This document shows, in pieces, positions 17,618 to 26,387 of a stretch of 64,000 bases of DNA (its first letter is position 1; every line of letters starts with the position of its first letter). This stretch comes from Rossellomorea vietnamensis (GTDB lineage Bacteria > Bacillota > Bacilli > Bacillales > Bacillaceae_B): NCBI RefSeq assembly GCF_008180415.1, contig NZ_VTEI01000009.1:1-64000 (forward strand). The letters are read 5' to 3'. A program made the translations under genes and the position numbers. The notes below the pieces were generated by a model, which was not told the DNA's origin, searched no databases, and was given only the letters and a program-made list of their open reading frames with translations.

Positions 17618-18008
17618 TAGAAAATAAGACAAAAAATTCAAAAAATCGTGGTAATTCTTTCTTTTTTTGACGAAAAACGTCGTTTGCTAGTCTTAGAAGC
17701 TCGAATCTTGTCGAATAAAGAGAGGAATCTTAATGAAGATGCAGAAAGTTTGAGTTATTGAAATCATAGAAATCAGGGCTCTGAGCTCTTGATTGTGAAT
17801 CAATTCACAAATATTTCGTTAATAATCTGCTTGCAAAAAGCATATCCATGAGAAAATAATAATAGAAATATATTTCTCTAAACCCTTTCATGACAGCCTT
17901 CTACAAGAATTTTGAGAAGTCGTCAAAATTTTTAGAAAGATTAAGAAGGAATATTGAAGGGAATAGAGAAATATATAAACATAGCTTTATCTAAAAGGAG
18001 GAGTTTAC
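17618..18008. other. Divergent intergenic region upstream of hpf
   Basis: 391 AT-rich bases. They contain a small GACGAAAAACGTC hairpin near 17670 and the hpf ribosome binding site (AAAAGGAGGAG, 17994-18004). The hpf promoter must lie here. I could not assign a clear sigma-B or sigma-H promoter, which controls hpf in B. subtilis. Confidence 0.5.
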
Positions 18009-18584
18009 ATGTTGAACTACAACATTCGAGGCGAGAACATTGAGGTAACTCCAGCGATTCGCGAACATCTGGAGAATAAGATTGATAAGATGAATCGTTA
18101 CTTCAATGAAACTCCTGATGCTGACGTAAATGTTAACTTGAAGGTTTATCCTGATAAGAAGACAAAGGTCGAAGTGACAATCCCGATGCCGCACTTAGTA
18201 CTGCGCGCTGAGGAACGCCACGACGATATGTACGCAGCAATTGACCTGATCGTAGATAAATTGGAGCGTCAAATCCGAAAACACAAAACTAAAGTGAATC
18301 GCAAAATGCGTGAAAAAGGCAGCCCGAAAGAATTTTTCGCCGCTCAGGAAGGCTTGACTACAGACCAGCTCAATGAAAAAGCGCAGGAAGATGAAACGGA
18401 TATCCCTAATGAAGTCGTGAGAACAAAGCAATTCAACCTGAAGCCGATGGACAGCGAAGAAGCCATTCTTCAAATGGACCTTCTCGGCCACAATTTCTTC
18501 ATCTTCACAGATGCTGAAACAAATGCGACAAACATCGTTTACAAACGCAGAGACGGTAAATATGGTTTGATTGAAACAACATAA
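18009..18584 (+). CDS. hpf: Ribosome hibernation-promoting factor, long form
   Basis: 191 residues, the long HPF type. The N-terminal S30AE domain (about 1-100) includes LNYNIRGENIEVTPAIREHL, and the C-terminal dimerisation domain (about 130-190) includes VVRTKQFNLKPMDSEEAILQ and NIVYKRRDGKYGLIE. The protein pairs 70S ribosomes into silent 100S dimers in stationary phase. It is a single-gene unit with its own terminator. Its place between the flagellar genes and secA matches yvyD in B. subtilis. Confidence 0.96.
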   Translation: MLNYNIRGENIEVTPAIREHLENKIDKMNRYFNETPDADVNVNLKVYPDKKTKVEVTIPMPHLVLRAEERHDDMYAAIDLIVDKLERQIRKHKTKVNRKMREKGSPKEFFAAQEGLTTDQLNEKAQEDETDIPNEVVRTKQFNLKPMDSEEAILQMDLLGHNFFIFTDAETNATNIVYKRRDGKYGLIETT

Positions 18585-18595
18585 GGTAAAGTCAG

Positions 18596-18626
18596 CATCC
18601 TGCAGGTTTACTGCAGGGTGTTTTTA
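18596..18626 (+). terminator. Terminator of hpf
   Basis: CCTGCAG (18599-18605) pairs with CTGCAGG (18611-18617), followed by a T-rich run at 18620-18624. Confidence 0.85.
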
Positions 18627-18952
18627 TATAGTAAAAGGTTCAGATGAAGTACCTGATTCTCGAAGTCGGTGCTATGTAATTTTACATAAAGGTTCATGAA
18701 GAGAAAGTGTAGTGCTGGATATGAAGCAAATTTTGCTAAAATAAGTTACTAACCTAGTTAACTGCGGATAGTTTTGTGTCAAAGAAGGTTGCTTCTTAAT
18801 AAAAAGGTTGGACATATATATACAGTCCCGGTTGATTGGAGTCGTACACCTGAAGCGGAAATCTAACAACTCCTAGTGTATAAAGAAAAAAGGATTTATC
18901 CTTCGTGTGTCGAAATTAGTCTAATAGAATATTGATCAGGGAGGAAACGAGC
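18627..18952. other. Intergenic region between hpf and the DUF1028 gene
   Basis: No gene supported. The segment near 18835-18865 (GGAGTCGTACACCTGAAGCGGAAATC) resembles part of the repeat at 47855-47890. The DUF1028 ribosome binding site GGGAGG is at 18939-18944. Confidence 0.45.
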
Positions 18953-19786
18953 ATGACATTCAGTATCGTCGGGTTTGATCCAAAAGAGAAAGAGTGGGGG
19001 ATCGCTGTTCAATCGAAGTTCATCGGGGTTGGCGCTGTGGTGCCGTTTGCCCGTGCAGGTGCGGGAGCGGTTGCGACACAATCTTATGCAAACACTGCTT
19101 ACGGTCCTCAGGCTTTGCAGCTTATGGAAGAGGGGAAAACAGCGGAAGAAGCGGTGGAGCTCATTATGAAGGATGATCCGGAACGGCATTTGCGCCAGGT
19201 AGGGCTGATCGATGCCCAAGGCAATGCAGCCACTTTTACAGGAGAAGGCTGCTATGAATGGGCAGGCGGCATGACGGGGGAGCACTTTGCCGCACAAGGA
19301 AATATCCTCGTTGATCAGCGGACGGTTGAAGCGATGGCTGAAACTTTTGCTGAAACGGAGGGCACCTTGGCTGAACGCTTGCTGAAAGCGCTGGATGCCG
19401 GACAGGAAGCAGGCGGTGACTCACGCGGTAAGCAGTCTGCGGCCATCTATGTCGTCAAGGAAGCAGGCGGGTATGGTGGATTCAATGACCGTTTGATTGA
19501 TCTCCGGGTCGATGACCATGGGGATCCCATCAAGGAACTCATCAGGATATTCAATCTTCATCAGCTTTATTTTGCACCATCCAAGCCGGAGCGGATTGTA
19601 CCTGTGGACGGAGCAGTGCAGGAAGAATTGAAGGCCGAATTGGAGCGCCATGGCTATATGAAAGCCGACAAGACGGTGAGTCAGGCACTGCGGGATTACC
19701 TGCATACCGAGAACTTCGAGATGAGGGAGCATGAGGGAAGTATTGATCTCGATGTTCTGGAGTTTATGAAGAAGCAGGGGAGATAG
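18953..19786 (+). CDS. DUF1028 family protein (Ntn-hydrolase-like)
   Basis: 277 residues from ATG 18953, chosen because GGGAGG lies 8 bases upstream; an earlier in-frame TTG at 18932 precedes that site. The DUF1028 core is clear: MTFSIVGFDPKEKEWGIAVQ, then GVGAVVPFARAGAGAVATQS, and GGDSRGKQSAA near residue 155. The family is related to N-terminal nucleophile hydrolases, but its substrate is not known. It stands alone with its own terminator. Confidence 0.85.
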   Translation: MTFSIVGFDPKEKEWGIAVQSKFIGVGAVVPFARAGAGAVATQSYANTAYGPQALQLMEEGKTAEEAVELIMKDDPERHLRQVGLIDAQGNAATFTGEGCYEWAGGMTGEHFAAQGNILVDQRTVEAMAETFAETEGTLAERLLKALDAGQEAGGDSRGKQSAAIYVVKEAGGYGGFNDRLIDLRVDDHGDPIKELIRIFNLHQLYFAPSKPERIVPVDGAVQEELKAELERHGYMKADKTVSQALRDYLHTENFEMREHEGSIDLDVLEFMKKQGR

Positions 19787-19840
19787 CGGAAGGTGTTCAC
19801 GTGATTGCAAAATGAGTAATATATATAGTAAAGATTAGCA

Positions 19841-19877
19841 AGAGGACGAAATCGCTTATGATTTCGTCCTCTTTTTT
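19841..19877 (+). terminator. Terminator of the DUF1028 gene
   Basis: AGAGGACGAAATC (19841-19853) pairs perfectly with GATTTCGTCCTCT (19860-19872), followed by T6. Confidence 0.93.
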
Positions 19878-20129
19878 GATTGATATAGAAAGGTAGAGAC
19901 TGTCAGCTAAAGGGCAATAAATAATTATCTTCCTGCTAGAACTTTATTCTCACTCTCTAATAAGGTGATTGAGCATTCCCAATTTGACTATGATCTTCGT
20001 GGAACCACTGCATCCGCATATTAACTCCCTCCAGAGACCAGCCCATCAGTGCAGCGGAAATTACACCAGGAACCTGTGACGATTGCCGGTAACAAATTAC
20101 AATTCTCTACCGCATACCTGATTTCAGGC

Positions 20130-21194
20130 TCACAAAGCCCGAAGCATCTCCATAAAATTCTCGGCATAAATCTCAGGAGTGAAATGCTGTTTGATGTACT
20201 GCTGTGCATTCTGCCTTATTTGGGCTTTCAACGGTGCATTGTGGATGAGGTCTATGGCTTCGTGGGCAGCCCGCGTGACGTCTCCCTGCCGATAGATTTT
20301 GCCTGTTACGTTATGGAAGATGAAGCTTTTGATGCCGTCCGAGTCTGTGGTCAGTACCGGGCAGAGGCAGCACATCGCTTCCACAATGGCGTAACCGAAC
20401 CCTTCATATTTTGAGGTGGAGCAGAGCATTCCGCCTGAGTTTCCGATTCTGGAGTAATAAGCCGGCATTTTGCTGTGTGGCACATTGGAAAAAATGGTGA
20501 TATATTTACTCAGGTCAAGTGAGCGTACCATTCTTTTAAAGGCTGTCACTTCCTGTGGTGCGTTCAAATTGCTGTCGGTGAAGATCCAGATCCGTAAGTT
20601 GGAATAGCTGGAGGTGAGTTTTGCCGCCAGAAGCAGGAACTCCTTCCAGTTTTTGTTGTCTTCGAATCTTCCTACCCAGCCGAGCAGCATGTAAGGCTCG
20701 GTAGTCAGCCCCTCTGTGACATAGGAGAAATTTTTTGTATCGATGCAATTATGGAAAGAGAATTTTTTCTTTAATGGATAATACTTTTCAATGAGTGTGT
20801 TCAAGTGAGGTGTTTTGGGATAAAGGATGGCGTCTGCGTGCTTGTTGATTAAAGGCTGTGCATATTCAAGGATGACATCCGCCTCTTCAAACTGGCCCAT
20901 TCCCTGAACCTCGTAGATCAGCTTTCCTGTAAAGCCGAGATTTCGCACCCTTTCAAGGAAAGCATAATCCGATCCCACTATGATGGCATCGAATTTTTCG
21001 GATGCTAAAATAGTGCGTATTTTAGTGTCATCATTGGTAATCCACGTTTTTTCTTTGATATTCTGCATCCCTGCTCCTTGGGCGAAAAACAGGAACTGAA
21101 ACTGTACCCCTTTTGGTGCCAGTGCCTCGGTCCGCTGTCTGGCCAAGGTTTCGACACCTCCGCTCGGAACATAATAGACAAATAGAATTTTCAT
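20130..21194 (-). CDS. GT4-type glycosyltransferase
   Basis: 354 residues. It starts MKILFVYYVPSGGVETLARQ, a GT-B N-terminal Rossmann start with a glycine loop. The C-terminal domain has the retaining GT4 EX7E motif EGFGYAIVEAM (about 265-275) and GWVGRFEDNKNW (about 169-180). Sugar donor and acceptor are unknown. AAAAGGAG lies before the ATG. It follows the sulfotransferase gene by 36 bases on the same strand, so the two probably share one mRNA and act on one glycan. Confidence 0.85.
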   Translation of the reverse strand: MKILFVYYVPSGGVETLARQRTEALAPKGVQFQFLFFAQGAGMQNIKEKTWITNDDTKIRTILASEKFDAIIVGSDYAFLERVRNLGFTGKLIYEVQGMGQFEEADVILEYAQPLINKHADAILYPKTPHLNTLIEKYYPLKKKFSFHNCIDTKNFSYVTEGLTTEPYMLLGWVGRFEDNKNWKEFLLLAAKLTSSYSNLRIWIFTDSNLNAPQEVTAFKRMVRSLDLSKYITIFSNVPHSKMPAYYSRIGNSGGMLCSTSKYEGFGYAIVEAMCCLCPVLTTDSDGIKSFIFHNVTGKIYRQGDVTRAAHEAIDLIHNAPLKAQIRQNAQQYIKQHFTPEIYAENFMEMLRAL

Positions 21195-21230
21195 TGTATC
21201 AGACTCCTTTTTATCATTTATCTTGTGAGG

Positions 21231-21980
21231 CTACCAGTTATAATCCTTTTCATACCCCAGCCGGATTAATAGATCGCCGGCAACTTCCTTGAACACTCTC
21301 TTATGCTCGGGAGTGAAGTCCTTTCTCCAGTCTCCGATGCTTCCTTTCCTGAAAGTAGCCGACTTGTCAGGATTTACATTTCGGAGCATTCTTTCAACAA
21401 TCTCTTCTTTGGTCAGGTTGAACACGTGCAGTCCATCCCAAAGGTGGTCAGTAATCCTCTGCAGGGTATTGTGTTTGGTTTCCGTGTCTCCTGCCAGGTC
21501 TTCGAATTTCACCCAGCACACATGCTCATAATCCAGCCATTTCATGATGTCAATCGAGTAGCCGCGGATATTCTGGATGATAAGCGGCCCCCCATATAGG
21601 GGATCTTCTACTTTTGCCCCCTTGATCATGGTCATGATTTGATCTTCGTAAGAATGAAGTCCCAGTCCAAGGTAAGGATTATAGGGATGGTTGTATTGAT
21701 TCCGCAGGATAAAGTGAACGAGCGAGATGACATTGTCACGCAGGTCCCTTGTTATGAGAATCATTTTGATATTGTTCTTTCTTATATACTCTTCGGCCGA
21801 ACTGCTGTAAGGGAGGTGTGCGGGCGCGAATATTCCTTCCTTTATAAGCGAGAGTTTTTCCTCCGGATCTATCCAGCTTCCTGCTATTTTCATCTTCGGT
21901 ATCCCTTCGACAAGCTGAAGCATTAAGTGCGTCCCGCTTTTGGGGATGGAATTGACTAAGATTCTGCATGGATTTTTCAA
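21231..21980 (-). CDS. PAPS-dependent sulfotransferase
   Basis: 249 residues from TTG 21980; AGGAGG lies 7 bases upstream. The 5'-phosphosulfate loop SIPKSGTHLMLQLVEG is near residues 12-27. The 3'-phosphate motif TRDLRDNVISLVHF is near residues 77-90. Together they identify the sulfotransferase superfamily, which moves sulfate from PAPS to a hydroxyl or amine. No signal peptide is seen, so it acts in the cytoplasm, probably on a carrier-linked or nucleotide-activated sugar. It shares an operon with a GT4 gene, and cysC and sat, which make PAPS, lie within 10 kb. Sulfotransferases are uncommon in Bacillus. Confidence 0.85.
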   Translation of the reverse strand: MKNPCRILVNSIPKSGTHLMLQLVEGIPKMKIAGSWIDPEEKLSLIKEGIFAPAHLPYSSSAEEYIRKNNIKMILITRDLRDNVISLVHFILRNQYNHPYNPYLGLGLHSYEDQIMTMIKGAKVEDPLYGGPLIIQNIRGYSIDIMKWLDYEHVCWVKFEDLAGDTETKHNTLQRITDHLWDGLHVFNLTKEEIVERMLRNVNPDKSATFRKGSIGDWRKDFTPEHKRVFKEVAGDLLIRLGYEKDYNW

Positions 21981-22094
21981 AAGTATCTCCTCCTTTCATA
22001 AAATTTAAGTCATTTCTGTTTCCTATATGGGAGTGTGAATGGATTTCTTGTTCCTTTTAATTTTCGTAGCTCAGAAATGATATAAACCTATCAA

Positions 22095-22122
22095 TATAGT
22101 ATGTCCGGCTGGAATTTTTGGT
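22095..22122 (-). promoter_or_regulatory. Sigma-K-type promoter of the sulfotransferase-GT4 operon
   Basis: On the minus strand AC (22122-22121), exactly 17 bases, then CATACTATA (22103-22095). This fits the late mother-cell sigma-K consensus AC-N17-CATANNNTA at every fixed position. It is about 115 bases upstream of the sulfotransferase start. The pattern is short, so chance matches occur; location and strand make it credible. Confidence 0.6.
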
Positions 22123-22232
22123 ATAGGCAGCCGTGTTCATTCTTACCCCTGCTGTTCAACAGGGCATGTCCCTCTTGTCCATGAGGCAGAAATGATAGAA
22201 GTTTCTGGAGTAAATTAGGAGATATAACTAGT

Positions 22233-22264
22233 ACACTTTTTTTTTGCGAGAATAGGTTATTTAT
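22233..22264 (+). promoter_or_regulatory. Possible sigma-K-like promoter of the sugar-nucleotide operon
   Basis: AATAGGTTA at 22251-22259 fits CATANNNTA except for the first base, and AC lies 16 bases upstream (22233-22234). The 14-base string AATAGGTTATTTAT (22251-22264) also occurs upstream of the spore-coat gene at 35624-35637. Confidence 0.4.
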
Positions 22265-22285
22265 AGGAAGCAAAGGAGGGACAAC

Positions 22286-23380
22286 ATGAAAGTATTGACC
22301 ATTTTGGGTACAAGGCCTGAAATCATCAGGCTGAGCCTCATTATGAAAAAACTGGATAAGCTGGCGGACTCTCATATCATTGTTCATACCGGGCAGAATT
22401 TTACTCATTCCTTAAACGACATTTTTTTTGATGAACTGGGATTGAGGGCACCTGATTATATTCTTTCATCTTCGCAGCAGTCGCTTGGCGGGCAGATGTC
22501 GATTCTCTTCCGGGAGCTGGAAACCATCCTTCTGCAAGAAAAGCCTGATAAAGTACTTGTGCTTGGTGACACCAACAGCGGATTGAGCGCTATTTTAGCA
22601 GAAAGAATGATGATTCCTGTCGTCCATATGGAAGCGGGAAACCGCTGCTTTGATCTCAACGTGCCGGAAGAAAAGAACAGGAAAGTGATCGATGCTGTGT
22701 CTTCTTTTAATCTGCCTTATACCTATAACAGCAAGCAGAATTTATTAAAAGAGGGAGTTTCACCTGGCAGGATCATGGTTTGCGGGAATCCAATTTATGA
22801 AGTGCTGACACATTACCAGGAGGAAATTGATAGCAGCAAGGTCTTGGAAACCTTACAGCTGAAGGAGCAGGACTATTTCTTAGTAACGATTCACCGAGCT
22901 GAGAATGTCGATAATCCGACTCATCTAAAAAGTATCGCTTCCGCCTTGAACAAACTGGCAGAACTCTATCAAAAGAGGATTATCTTCAGTACGCATCCGC
23001 GGACGAAATCAAAGCTTGATAGAGATCCTTCCATTAAAATGCATCCACTGGTGGAGAGCCTGGAGCCTTTTGGATTTTTTGACTTTGTAAATTTGGAACA
23101 GAAGGCTCTATGTGTGTTGACGGACAGCGGCACCGTTCAGGAAGAGTGCTGTCTTTTTCATGTGCCGGCAGTGACTGTGAGAAAGACCACGGAAAGACCT
23201 GAAACGGTGGACTGCGGAAGCAATCTGGTGTCAGGTCTGGAGGAGGCGGCCATCCTCACCGGCGTTAAGACGATGTTGAATGAGCCGAAAAACTGGGACT
23301 GCCCGGAAGAATATTTGAAACAGAATGTCTCGGCGACTGTGCTGAAAATCATATTGGGAGGGAATGAAATTGTTTACTGA
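22286..23380 (+). CDS. Non-hydrolysing UDP-HexNAc 2-epimerase (WecB/CapG/FnlC type)
   Basis: 364 residues. MKVLTILGTRPEIIRLSLIM is the WecB-family N-terminus. EAGNRCFDLNVPEEKNRKVI (about 116-135) and NLPYTYNSKQNLLKEG place it with the CapG/FnlC/WbvD branch, which epimerises C2 of UDP-2-acetamido-2,6-dideoxy-L-sugars. HRAEN and DSGTVQEECC are the later active-site motifs. It is the first gene of a tight four-gene operon (17-, 1- and 4-base overlaps). The product is probably UDP-L-FucNAc or UDP-L-QuiNAc, depending on the reductase. Confidence 0.85.
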   Translation: MKVLTILGTRPEIIRLSLIMKKLDKLADSHIIVHTGQNFTHSLNDIFFDELGLRAPDYILSSSQQSLGGQMSILFRELETILLQEKPDKVLVLGDTNSGLSAILAERMMIPVVHMEAGNRCFDLNVPEEKNRKVIDAVSSFNLPYTYNSKQNLLKEGVSPGRIMVCGNPIYEVLTHYQEEIDSSKVLETLQLKEQDYFLVTIHRAENVDNPTHLKSIASALNKLAELYQKRIIFSTHPRTKSKLDRDPSIKMHPLVESLEPFGFFDFVNLEQKALCVLTDSGTVQEECCLFHVPAVTVRKTTERPETVDCGSNLVSGLEEAAILTGVKTMLNEPKNWDCPEEYLKQNVSATVLKIILGGNEIVY

Positions 23381-24356
23381 TAAAACGATTCTTGTAACAG
23401 GGGGAACCGGTTCGTGGGGCTATGAGCTGATCCGGCAATTGCTGGAAAAGAACCCACGGGAAATCAGGATATTTTCAAGAAATGAATCCAGTCAGGTGAG
23501 CATGCAGCAGAAATTTGACCACAATCCCAAGCTGAAGTTCATTATTGGCGATATTCGTGACAGGGAAGCGATGCTGGAGGCTTGCCGTCGAGTCAACTAT
23601 GTTTTTCACTTGGCTGCTTTAAAGCATGTTCCGGTTTGCGAGTACCAGCCGCTTGAAGCGTTGAAAACAAATGTGACGGGCACTCAGAACGTCATCGACG
23701 CAAGTTTGGCAAACAAGGTGGATAAAGTGGTGTACATCTCAACGGATAAAGCTGCAAATCCATCCAATTTCTACGGATTCACGAAAGCGCTGGGAGAAAA
23801 GCTGATCATCAATGCCAATGCGCTGACAGATGACACAACGTTTGTCTGTGTGCGGGGCGGCAATGTTTTGGGAACGAACGGCAGCGTCATACATGTCTTT
23901 AGACATCAAATTGAAAAACATTCGAAGGTCGGAATTACGGATAAAAACATGACACGATTTTTCCTGACAATAGAAGATGCCATCAAGCTGCTTTTCAAAG
24001 CAACCTATGAAAGCTATGGCGGCGAGATTTTTGTCATGAAGATGCCTACCTGCAAGATTCTTGATTTGGCTCATGTGTTGATCGAAGAATATGAGGGCAA
24101 GGATATTGAGATTGAAGAACTGGGCATCAGACCGGGGGAGAAGCTGCATGAAATCCTTTTAACAGATTTCGAAAGCAACAATACGATTATATATGATGAA
24201 GAGTATTTCGTCATACTGCCGACCATTGAAATAGACGGACTGAATGAGTATTATCAGGCTTACCCTAAAGTGGATCTTGAGACGTATTGTTCGAGTGATA
24301 ACACAATCAACAGGGAAGAGATCAAGCAAATGCTAAAAGATGGAGGCTTTCTGTAA
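23370..24356 (+). CDS. UDP-GlcNAc 4,6-dehydratase/5-epimerase (CapE/FnlA/PseB-like)
   Basis: Extended SDR enzyme, 328 residues from TTG 23370. GGGAGGG (23356-23362) fits this start better than ATG 23364, which it almost touches. TILVTGGTGSWGYELIRQL is the NAD-binding loop, STDKAANPSNFYGFTKALGE holds the YxxxK catalytic pair, and GIRPGEKLHEILL is the conserved C-terminal motif of the CapD/FnlA group. The family removes water from UDP-GlcNAc to give 4-keto-6-deoxy sugars. With the neighbouring 2-epimerase and reductase it forms a complete three-enzyme route. Confidence 0.85.
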   Translation: MFTDKTILVTGGTGSWGYELIRQLLEKNPREIRIFSRNESSQVSMQQKFDHNPKLKFIIGDIRDREAMLEACRRVNYVFHLAALKHVPVCEYQPLEALKTNVTGTQNVIDASLANKVDKVVYISTDKAANPSNFYGFTKALGEKLIINANALTDDTTFVCVRGGNVLGTNGSVIHVFRHQIEKHSKVGITDKNMTRFFLTIEDAIKLLFKATYESYGGEIFVMKMPTCKILDLAHVLIEEYEGKDIEIEELGIRPGEKLHEILLTDFESNNTIIYDEEYFVILPTIEIDGLNEYYQAYPKVDLETYCSSDNTINREEIKQMLKDGGFL

Positions 24357-25186
24357 TGAACGTCCTCGTGCTCGGCGGCCAAGGCATGGCGGGACATATG
24401 ATTGTGGACTACTTGAAGCGGCAGGAAGGATACGGGGTTCATTTTACAACAAGGACAGGGGGAGGCGATTCCATCCAGTTGGATGTGCGTGATCTCTCCT
24501 CGGTTTCAAGAGTGTTGAAAGAAATCCGCCCCGAGGTCGTGATCAATGCAGTTGGCTTGCTGAATGAAGCCGCAGAACAGAATCTTAAAGATTCCTTGAT
24601 TATAAACGGCCTGCTTCCTCATCATATCACCGAAGTCCTTGAAGATATGGGAGCGGGCGGCAGGCTTGTTCATATCAGCACCGATTGTGTTTTCTCGGGA
24701 AAAGCGGGAGAGTATGATGAGCATGCCGTCAAGGATGGGGCGAGTGTCTATGCCAAGACAAAATCTCTTGGAGAAGTGACGAAGAGTCCCCACCTTACCA
24801 TCAGGACCTCCATCATCGGACCGGAATTGAAGGAAGACGGACGCGGCCTATTTCTTTGGTTCATGAAGCAGGCCGGGGAGATCAAAGGATTTGACCGGGT
24901 CTACTGGAACGGTGTGACGACTTTGGAATTGGCAAAAGCGATCGAACACTCTCTCCGCGAAGGTATAGCAGGACTCTGGCATCTCTCACAGGAAGACAAA
25001 GTTTCCAAGTACCAGCTGTTAACGATGATGAAGGTGGTTTTTGATAAAAGCGATGTAACGATTCTGAAGGATACAGAACATTACAGTGATAAAAGCCTTG
25101 TCATTACACGAAAGGATATTGAGTACCGTGTGCCGGGATATCCTGTCATGCTGCAGGAAATGAGAAACTGGATGGAAGGCATATGA
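24356..25186 (+). CDS. RmlD-like sugar-nucleotide reductase
   Basis: 276 residues. VLVLGGQGMAGHMIVDYLKR is the N-terminal NAD(P) loop. VHISTDCVFSGKAGEYDEH and ASVYAKTKSLGE are the RmlD/WbvR signatures with the catalytic Tyr-Lys. It lacks the C-terminal cupin domain of CapF. This makes the WbvR-like 4-keto reductase (towards L-RhaNAc or L-QuiNAc) more likely than CapF (towards L-FucNAc). The start overlaps the upstream stop by one base; GGAGG lies upstream. Confidence 0.82.
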   Translation: MNVLVLGGQGMAGHMIVDYLKRQEGYGVHFTTRTGGGDSIQLDVRDLSSVSRVLKEIRPEVVINAVGLLNEAAEQNLKDSLIINGLLPHHITEVLEDMGAGGRLVHISTDCVFSGKAGEYDEHAVKDGASVYAKTKSLGEVTKSPHLTIRTSIIGPELKEDGRGLFLWFMKQAGEIKGFDRVYWNGVTTLELAKAIEHSLREGIAGLWHLSQEDKVSKYQLLTMMKVVFDKSDVTILKDTEHYSDKSLVITRKDIEYRVPGYPVMLQEMRNWMEGI

Positions 25187-26076
25187 CGGCGAGCCTGCTT
25201 ATCACGGGGGTTTCGGGATATACCGGAGCGGAAGCCTGCCGTTATTTTGCCTCTAAAGGATATTCCGTAACCGGGATGGTCCGAAAAGCCAGGGAATCAG
25301 CAGAGGGAGTCTGTTATGCGGCATGTGACCTGCTGTGCAAGGAGGAGATGAATAGGCTCATAGAAACTCAAAAACCGGATTATATCCTTCATCTTGCGGG
25401 AGATAATCATGCGGGGGATTCCTGGCAGCGTCCTCTCGGGGTGCTCGAAACGAATGTGAATGGAACTCTGAACCTGATGGAGGCTGTAAGGAGGTATTCT
25501 CCGGCAACCAGAATCCTTGTAGCCGGATCAATGATTGACTATGATCCTTGTAAAATGGAAAGTCCGAATCATCCCTATGGAGTGACCAAATATCTTCAAA
25601 CTTTTACCGCGAAGTGCTGGGGACACTTGTATGACATGGATATCGTCATTGCCCGGCCTTCCAATTTGATCGGTCCGGGGGATTCCTCTGGAATCTGCGC
25701 ACTGTTAGCCTCGAAGCTTGTGGAGATGGAGCATGGACCTGGGAAAGGGAAACTGGAAATTCATAACTTGAAGTCGCAGCGTGATTTTCTTGATGTCAGA
25801 GATGTGGTGAGGGCTTATGAAATACTGCTTTTGAAGGGAAAATCGCTGCAGGATTACTCGATAGGATCCGGCGTGAGCAGGACTCTCGGTGAAGTTGCTG
25901 AAAACCTTGTGAAGCTGACGGATGCTGAGGTGGAAGTAAGTCATTCACTGGAGGAGGCAGAGGCTCCATTTCTTGTTGATTGCTCAAAAATGGAGAGCCT
26001 CGGCTGGTCACCGGGCATTACGTTTCAACAATCGATGAAGGATATTTTGGCGTACTATCGCAGCCGTTCTTGCTAG
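25183..26076 (+). CDS. NAD-dependent sugar-nucleotide epimerase/dehydratase (RMD-like)
   Basis: 297 residues. LLITGVSGYTGAEACRYF is the nucleotide loop, HPYGVTKYLQ has YxxxK, and RDFLDVRDVVRAYEILLLKG resembles GDP-4-keto-6-deoxymannose reductases. It overlaps the previous gene by 4 bases. It may make a second sugar nucleotide such as GDP-D-rhamnose, or act in the same pathway; no GDP-mannose dehydratase is visible in the window. Confidence 0.72.
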   Translation: MTASLLITGVSGYTGAEACRYFASKGYSVTGMVRKARESAEGVCYAACDLLCKEEMNRLIETQKPDYILHLAGDNHAGDSWQRPLGVLETNVNGTLNLMEAVRRYSPATRILVAGSMIDYDPCKMESPNHPYGVTKYLQTFTAKCWGHLYDMDIVIARPSNLIGPGDSSGICALLASKLVEMEHGPGKGKLEIHNLKSQRDFLDVRDVVRAYEILLLKGKSLQDYSIGSGVSRTLGEVAENLVKLTDAEVEVSHSLEEAEAPFLVDCSKMESLGWSPGITFQQSMKDILAYYRSRSC

Positions 26077-26086
26077 GAATAGAAAG

Positions 26087-26145
26087 AAGCTTATGAAAGG
26101 CAGCCATTGAGACAGCAGCGTCTCGAGGGGAGGCTCCATAAGCTT
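26087..26145. repeat. Inverted repeat after the sugar-nucleotide operon
   Basis: AAGCTTATG (26087-26095) pairs with CATAAGCTT (26137-26145), with an inner GAGAC/GTCTC pair. There is no T-run, so it is not a normal terminator. Confidence 0.6.
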
Positions 26146-26204
26146 ACATAGTTAGTTCTTTTAGAGAGTTCTTTAAAGTCTTTGTTTTGAGTTTTATTGG
26201 TCGG

Positions 26205-26320
26205 AGAGTCCTGGAGGCCGTTGAAGCCGAATTTCGAGTTAATTGGTCTCAAGGAGTTTCCAAGAGACCATTTGGAATCGAATTTCGAGTTGAAGTGGTC
26301 TCAAGAACTCAGTATTTCGA
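26205..26320 (+). repeat. Short repeat, two copies
   Basis: GAATTTCGAGTT followed by A/T-rich bases and TGGTCTCAAG occurs at about 26229-26253 and 26279-26305. A related string, GAATTCGCAGTTGAATGGTC, is at 41169-41188. Between the two copies is a partly inverted segment (AGAGACCA). The stretch 26077-26387 has no gene. Confidence 0.5.
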
Positions 26321-26387
26321 ACACCCTGCGTTCCGTTGGACCCTAAAAGATAAGATGTTAAGAAATAACCATTCCTAACCCAAACTC

